DNA of 64,000 nt from Pomphorhynchus laevis (taxonomy: Eukaryota; Acanthocephala; Palaeacanthocephala; Echinorhynchida; Pomphorhynchidae). The position numbers and the translations under genes were made by a program. Positions 58,083-64,000 of the stretch are shown here, in pieces (positions within the stretch are counted from its first letter, which is position 1; each line of letters starts with the position of its first letter). The stretch covers positions 21,745 to 85,744 of the forward strand of contig WNNJ02001895.1 of assembly GCA_012934845.2 (NCBI GenBank). The letters are read 5' to 3'. Under the pieces are notes generated by a model. The model was not told the DNA's origin. It was given only the letters and a program-made list of their open reading frames with translations, and searched no databases.

Positions 58083-58211
58083 ATTTCCAGTAACATTTCC
58101 GATCAACTGATTCAACACTCCATTCCTGTCACTCATGCCCCAACCTATTTTATTTCTCCTTCCTCTACCTCCCACGTAACACTTCCAAATAATTTACATC
58201 CTTCATTTAAA

Positions 58212-59969
58212 ATGATATCCAGTCACATCTCTGATCAACCGATTCAACACCCCGCTCCTGTCACACTTGCTCCAACCAATATTAATTCTTTATCAAGCAC
58301 CCATGTCATTTCCACTTCTATCTGCTCATCTACCTCGACTCCTATCAGCTCTGTCCGTCCACCACTTCCACGAAATCGTTTTCCTTCGCGCGATCGCTGT
58401 ATAATCATATCAAACTTAAAGCTTTCCGAATCTGCTTCTCCACAATCTCGCCTCGATGATGATGTATCTGCTTTCAGGTATATCCTAGCAACCATTCTTC
58501 CTGATGATAACCCATCACTCTTCAATAATATCGCTCCTGTATCCTTTATTCGTTTAAACAAATCCACTAAATCCAATCATCTCAGTCCTCCACTCTTAAA
58601 AATCGTTTTCCGACATAGTTCACATGCCTCTTCCGTACTCTCCCAACGTTTTAAACTTCTTACCGCTTCTTCTACTTGCCGTATCTTTCCTGACCGCTCC
58701 CCTTCTGATATTGCCCAGCTTAATTTAGCTCGCATTGAAAAACATCGACGTGAAACAAACGGCGAGTCATCCTTATCTATACGTAAAATCAACGGAAATT
58801 TTCATGTTCTTCACACAAGGTCAAAAAATTCGATGGCGTCCCATCTCTCCCCCTTGTCTTCTTCGCTAGTCGATCTCGCTCCTAAGCATACTTTTCGTCT
58901 TAGTCTATTCAATACTCGCTCCATTCTTCATAAAGCTGATATGCTTCTCGATATCTTCGATCAATTATCTATCGATATTCTCTGCATTACCGAATCCTGG
59001 CACTCTGATTCCGACGATCTTGCTATTCGTCGTCTATGTCGCTCTGGTTGTTCTCTAGTTGAATCAGCTCGACAAATTACATCTCATACCTCTACTGCGT
59101 CTAACCATGGCGGTATTGTTGCCATTGCTCGTCATCCAATGTCTTTACGTAAAATCAACGTTAACATCCGTTACACTTCGTTCGAATTACTCATATGCAG
59201 ATTATCAACGCCTTTCCCTGTGGAACTTGTGATTGTATACCGTCCAGGTTCAGGTGCCCTGTCACGTATCTTCTTTAACGACCTTGCAGATCTAATGTCT
59301 CACTGTTCATTGTCTTATACTCCTTCTTTCGTTCTCGATGACTTTAACATTCATCTTGATCGCCCGTCTGACTCTGACTCTATCACTTTAACTAATCTTT
59401 TTTCTGATTTTAACTATAAATTACTTTCAACAAGCCCAACTCATATTCTCGGCGGTGCTCTCGACATCATTGCTGTTCCTAACTGCTTCAATGACTATAC
59501 CTCCTTGTCAATTACTGATCCTGGTTTGTCCGATCATGTCCTTGTCACTCTTACTCTTACTCGTCCCCATCCTCCTTCTCCGCCTTTACCTTTATCTACA
59601 CCAAGTCGACCCTGGAAGCTTCTCGATATCCGTGTTCTCTGCACAGCCTTACTCAATTCTTCACTCTTTTCACTTCCTCTTAACTATCTCTTTCCCGATG
59701 ATCTCTGCATTCTGTTTGTTTCTGATCTTACGTCGATCCTCAATAACCTTCTGCCTAGTCGACTTCGACGTTCCCAGCGCTTGCGCCATGCTCCCTGGTT
59801 CGATTCTGACTGTAGTCTTTCAAAGCGTCGACTCCGTCACTCTTTTCGTATGTATAAACGCTTTCTTAAACGTTCTCACAACTCACTCCCTCCAAATCTT
59901 CGTGATTCCTACTTTTCTCAACGCCGTTCATATCTCATTCTTATACATACTAAACGTACTCTCTTTTGA
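58212..59969 (+). pseudogene. LINE A6 ORF1 and ORF2 run together (585 aa), then broken
   Basis: A single open frame covers the ORF1 C-terminal domain (RDRCIIISNLKLSESASPQS to NGNFHVLHTR) and passes into ORF2 (SKNSMASHLSPL) without a stop. The cause is one extra A in the A-run just before the ORF2 ATG (six A in A6, five in A1). The ORF2 part carries the endonuclease; its LGDFN motif is changed to LDDFN, and SDH is kept as SDHVLVT. The frame ends at 59969, before the RT. Confidence 0.85.
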
Positions 59970-60066
59970 CGAAATCAACTCGAATCATCTTCCAAATCTA
60001 AATCTCATTGGGAAATCTTAAACTCAATTCTTTCACGATCATCTACCCCTTGTAATATAAATCCTG

Positions 60067-60481
60067 ATGAATTTTCTTCTTATCTACAAACTAAGCTACC
60101 TAATTTACTTTCCCTACTACCCAGAACTATTGTACCCACTCTTCTCTTTAAATAATTCCATCCCAGAACTATTCCACCTTCTTCCCGTTTCGTCTGATGA
60201 AGTTTCTTCGGTTCTGCTGTCATTACCTAATAAAACCTCTCCTTCTGACCCAATTCCCACTCACTTGCTTAAAAATATCTGCTCCTCTATCTTACCCTTC
60301 CTAACCACATTGTTCAACTCGTCCATCCGTAGCCGTACATTTCCTTCCATCTGGAAATGCGCCAATGTTCGTCCTCTCATCAAAAAGCAATCTCTCGACT
60401 CTTCACTACCATCTTCGTACCGTCCTATTTCACTTCTCCCAACTCTCTCTAAACTCCTTGAGCGTCTCGTTCTTAAGCAAG

Positions 60482-60554
<73 letters not shown>

Positions 60555-61795
60555 TTTCCTCTAACTTATTTCCTCCTTCCAAGCCGCTTTTCGCTCTAAT
60601 TACTCTACCGAAATTGCATGTCTTAAAGTTTATAACGACTTACTCATATCGCGCGATCATAAATTATGTAGTGTCATAGTTTCTCTTGATCTATCGTCTG
60701 CTTTTGACATCGTCGATCACTCGATTCTTCTCCATCGCCTTCGTCATGATTATGGCTTCTCTTTACCCACTGTATCATGGTTTTCTTCATATCTATCAAA
60801 TCGTACATTTCGCGTCTATTCTAATTCTTCTCTCTCCCATCCTTTGTCCATTCCGTCCGGTGTTCCACAAGGCTCCGTATTAGGCCCTATGCTTTTCTCT
60901 CTTCTTCTTGGTGATTTGTCTTCGATTTCTCATAAATTTAACTTCCATGTTATGCAATATGCTGATGACATTATCATCTATGCTCATGCACCTGTTTATC
61001 GTATTCGCGATCTTAGTGTTTCTGCTTCCGACTGTCTTGTCTCAATTTCCAATCATCTTTCTTCTCTTCGTCTTTCTCTGAATCCTGATAAATCCAAAAT
61101 TATGTGGATCCTACCTCAACGCCTCGGCTTAAAACCTCCCTCCGTATCATTAAATTCTACAATTATTCCTATCGTTGATAATCTCGTTTTCCTAGGCTTC
61201 CATTTTGACAACCGACTTTCACTTAAACCTTTCGTTAGAGATAAAGTACGCTCATCTACCTTGATACTCCGCAACCTCCGTCGAGTTCGTAGATTGATCG
61301 ATTTCCCTTCTTGTATGACTCTAATATCTTCTCTCCTTTTTTCTAGACTCGATTATTGTCTTAGTCTATTTTCCAACTCACCTAAATCCACTCTTCTTCC
61401 CCTACAACGCATCGTCAACGCAGCCGTCCGAATTCTCCTCCGTCTTCGTAGTTTTGATCATACATCCTACCATCTTGCTTCTCTCGATTTGCCTACAATT
61501 TATTGTCGTGTTCAAATTCGTCTTCTTATCGTTGCTTTTCGCGTTAACTCTTCATACCCCTTCATTTCTCAATCTTCCTGTTCTTGATAATTCTCGTCCT
61601 GTTTACTGTTCCTTGCGTTCATGTAATTCCCTTCTTTTACATGTTCCAAACTACTCTACCTCCTTTGAACTCCGCTCCTTCCTGGTGGCTGCTCCTCTAT
61701 CGTGGAATCATCTGCCCATTCATATACGCCAATTAACTTCCCTGCAGTGCTTCAAACGCCAAATCCGATCCCATTTTAACAATTTATATGCTTGA
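60067..61795 (+). pseudogene. LINE A6 ORF2, RT part, broken
   Basis: RT sequence is spread over three frames: 60067-60564 (SSYRPISLLPTLSKLLER), 60844-61587 (SGVPQGSVLGPMLFSLL, MQYADDIIIYAHAP) and 61454-61795 (FLVAAPLSWNHLPIHIRQ). The breaks include the (TA)n run and later frame changes. Confidence 0.85.
60483..60552. repeat. (TA)n microsatellite, about 35 units
   Basis: Pure TA run inserted in the RT-coding part of A6, where A1 reads AATACATATCTCTATTCC; it probably expanded from the TACATA present in the parent sequence. Confidence 0.97.
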
Positions 61796-61876
61796 CTTTT
61801 TCATTTTTGTTTGTGGACTTGTAAGCGTACAGCTTGTACGCATTTGCCACATTAAATAAATTTGTATTATTATTAA

Positions 61877-62688
61877 ACTTTATCGAACTATAAAGAAATC
61901 AAGAAAAAATAAGAATGTCATATCAATCTGCTAAATGAAGTGGCTATTTGAACCTCACGCACATTGAGGTTTATATGTGAAATTGATGCTTCTAGTTCTG
62001 TGGCGGAAAAATATTTAACAGGCCAGGGTTGCGAAACTGCAAACTGCAGCCTTTGTTGATTGTCGAAAAGACATGTTTGTTATGTTGATTTATGGGTAAT
62101 TTCATGAAACGTTTTGAACTTAAAACCAGACTTTTAGATTCTGACTTTGAAATTTAATAAATAAGCTTCAAAGGAGAACGATTCGCTAATCGTGAGCGTT
62201 CGCATTCTTCAAGATGGTTCGAAAATCTTGCCTAATTACTTGGGCATTGTAGTGAATACTCGTTTTCTTTTATAATGAAAAATTATTGAGGCGATATATT
62301 TTGAATACTTCAATATATTTTTAATTTAGAAAGCTTTATGGCTGTTGGTTTCGTTTGAATATGTATAATATTAAATAAAGATATCAATTAAAGATAAGAA
62401 GATTAAAATGTAAAATAAAAACCATGAATAAATTAAAATATTTATCGCGGATTAATCAATTGTAATCAGACTGAACAACTATAACCCTTGTCTAATTACA
62501 ATTGATTACAATTACCAGCCTGCTTACAATTGAACAAAGCCACGAGGCTAAACGTTTTGAGATAAAATTCAATTTTTCGTTTGCGTAAATTAGTAAAGTC
62601 TACAAATATCATTTTGTAAATACAATATATATGATAATTAATAATTATATATATTTGTATATCTTATATATTTGTAATATTTATATAT
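61877..62688. other. AT-rich spacer, nothing assigned
   Basis: No ORF or known repeat, apart from the 47-bp sequence at 62604-62650 that recurs at 63811-63857. Confidence 0.5.
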
Positions 62689-63052
62689 TTATCCTCGTGT
62701 GAATTGTTTAATCCTAGATGCAGCACTGTACACTACAATCAGCGTAGGTGGACCTCATCAGCAGTGAGCCTACGCCTACCTTTCGTGTTTCGGTTCTTTA
62801 ATGATCTGCTGAAATTTTCCTCTGCTGCCTTTCTGTAAAAACAAACGATACAGTTTGTAATGAAAACATTTCCACTTGTGCAAACTGTAAGTATCGTTTG
62901 TTTTTACAGAAAGGCAGCAGAGGAAAATTTCAGCAGATCATTAAAGGACCGAAACACGAAAGGTAGGCGTAGGCTCACTGCTGATGAGGTCCACCTACGC
63001 TGATTGTAGTGTACAGTGCTGCATCTAGGATTAAAGAATTCACACGAGGATA
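62689..63052. repeat. Near-perfect 364-bp palindrome with exon-like arms
   Basis: Arms 62689-62857 and 62881-63052 pair with about two mismatches and one 3-nt bulge around a 23-nt loop. In the right arm a splice-acceptor-like TTTGTTTTTACAG (ending 62909) is followed by an open stretch reading KAAEENFSRSLKDRNTKGRR and then LTADEVHLR and a stop. The arms may therefore be copies of an exon end with its intron border. The peptide is not recognised. Confidence 0.9.
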
Positions 63053-63286
63053 ATTTATGAAGCCGACCAAATGATTTATATATTTGTATATTAATATTTA
63101 TATATTTGTAATATTTATATATTTGTATATCTTAATCATAGTTTAAGAAATAATAATAGTTTAAAAAACAATTTCGAAATTGTTTATATTACAAAGATAT
63201 ATTATTTAAATCATTTTTTATAATTATAATTTGTGCTTAGAGCATATTGGAATACAATGTTTGATTTATACTCATCGTTGACAGTT

Positions 63287-63806
63287 AGCGGAGCCCGCCG
63301 AGATATGTAAGGGTCGAAACGTTCAAATCATCAATTTCTGCGTTTTCAATATAAAATATTTTTCTTACGAAAGCATTTTTTCAAATTTCAATAATCTATA
63401 GTTTACATTTGTAAATGTAAGCAAGTTTTTTGAATTTAATAGTATATTTTTTGTCTTATAGTTGATACTCATGTCAAAAATACATAATTTGATAATACTA
63501 GCATATGGTCAAAATCGATTTTAAAACTTTCATAATTTTTGTGTTTAGAAAATTTACTAATACGGCATTCAAATCAAATATATAATTTGCTAATTTCGCT
63601 AGCCTCCCGAATATGTAAGTGCCAACACGTTTAAATCACAAATTTTTGCGTATTAAATATATAATTTTTTTATTAAAACTTTTATTTAATTAATATATGT
63701 TTGTTTTTGTAATGGCTAGTTAGTTTTTTGAATTTGATAGTATATTATCATTGTCTTATAATTGAAACTCATGTCACATAAAAAGACAATTTGATTAACT
63801 AACATT
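63287..63806. repeat. Imperfect tandem duplication, unit about 310 bp
   Basis: Segments at about 63287-63502 and 63598-63806 share CCGARATATGTAAG, TTTTTTGAATTT, AGTATATT and TTGTCTTATA, then ACTCATGTCA. Old and AT-rich; no gene. Confidence 0.65.
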
Positions 63807-64000
63807 TTGTAAATATCATTTTGTAAATACAGTATATATAATAATTAATAATTATATCTTCTATAACATATAAAATCATATATTAGATATATATTATTTA
63901 ATATATATTATATATTATCTAATATATTGTAAGACAACATAATAAAATTAAATATAACAATATTTAAATATAAAATAAATATATTGATATTATATAATAT
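63807..64000. other. AT-rich end of window
   Basis: Only low-complexity TA-rich sequence after the 47-bp repeat. Confidence 0.6.

Larger units (their letters stand above)
57873..61876 (+). mobile_element. LINE family A copy A6, long, slightly 5'-truncated
   Basis: Plus-strand copy closely similar to A1, starting inside ORF1 after the zinc finger. At its 5' edge CAATGCTAACGGTAAAGC occurs twice (57873 and 57905). It carries the rest of ORF1, ORF2 and the 3' end with hairpin GCGTACA/TGTACGC (61825-61841) and AATAAATTTGTATTATTATT. A (TA)n run has expanded inside the RT. The copy is broken in ORF2 but young. Confidence 0.92.

Noticed and set aside
62887-62909. A 23-nt intron (GTAAGT..TTTTTACAG) in the palindrome
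   Set aside because: Too short for ordinary splicing; the donor is created only by a 3-nt difference between the arms. The acceptor alone may be a relic of a real intron border.

Overview
This is an AT-rich invertebrate nuclear sequence: intron-containing host genes with short exons and canonical GT..AG junctions, and a very heavy load of non-LTR retrotransposons (LINEs). No prokaryotic gene organisation is present. The exact phylum cannot be fixed from the sequence. A nematode-like or other small-genome invertebrate is my guess: introns are AT-rich, one is 51 nt, and T-rich acceptor-like sites sit directly before two start codons, which could be 5'UTR introns or trans-splice acceptors.

Layout. 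Bases 1-26,000 are a graveyard of retroelements inserted into one another. An old broken LTR retrotransposon (1-7751) is split by an almost complete CR1-like LINE, family A, on the minus strand (1445-5785). Then come a family A remnant (8158-9125), two other CR1/jockey-like LINEs lying tail to tail (family C plus, family D minus, about 9330-13600), another family A 3' fragment, a degraded zinc-knuckle LINE (family E), several family B fragments in alternating orientation, and a 16-bp minisatellite (24329-25113).

Bases 26,895-44,573 hold one host gene on the plus strand. I assembled eight exons with consistent phases into a 539-residue hnRNP F/H-like protein with three quasi-RRMs. Its 10.8-kb first intron has absorbed most of the insertions: a family A copy split by a family B copy, a second A fragment, a B copy split by a SINE-like element with a 7-bp target duplication, and a second SINE-like element with a 10-bp target duplication. 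A compact two-exon RNase H1-type gene follows (46229-46735, plus). Convergent to it is a five-exon minus-strand 3' gene end (48131-52273), assembled from splice sites and phase, whose product I do not recognise. Between them lie two large palindromes. The rest is AT-rich DNA with dispersed tandem repeats, a non-autonomous hAT-like element (56664-57351), a second long family A LINE (57873-61876), and a near-perfect 364-bp palindrome (62689-63052).

Most interesting signals: (1) LINE families A and B, two SINE-like elements and one solo tail share a 3' terminal module, a hairpin whose stem sequence varies in a compensating way between conserved flanks (TGTAAG and ATTTGCCAC). It is a good candidate for the RNA structure recognised by the LINE reverse transcriptase. 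(2) LINE ORF1 and ORF2 overlap by exactly 37 nt in three copies of two families, suggesting coupled translation. (3) Long palindromes with exon-like or open-reading-frame arms could make hairpin RNAs. (4) The hnRNP linker is built of charged RGDFR-like repeats where glycine-rich sequence is usual.
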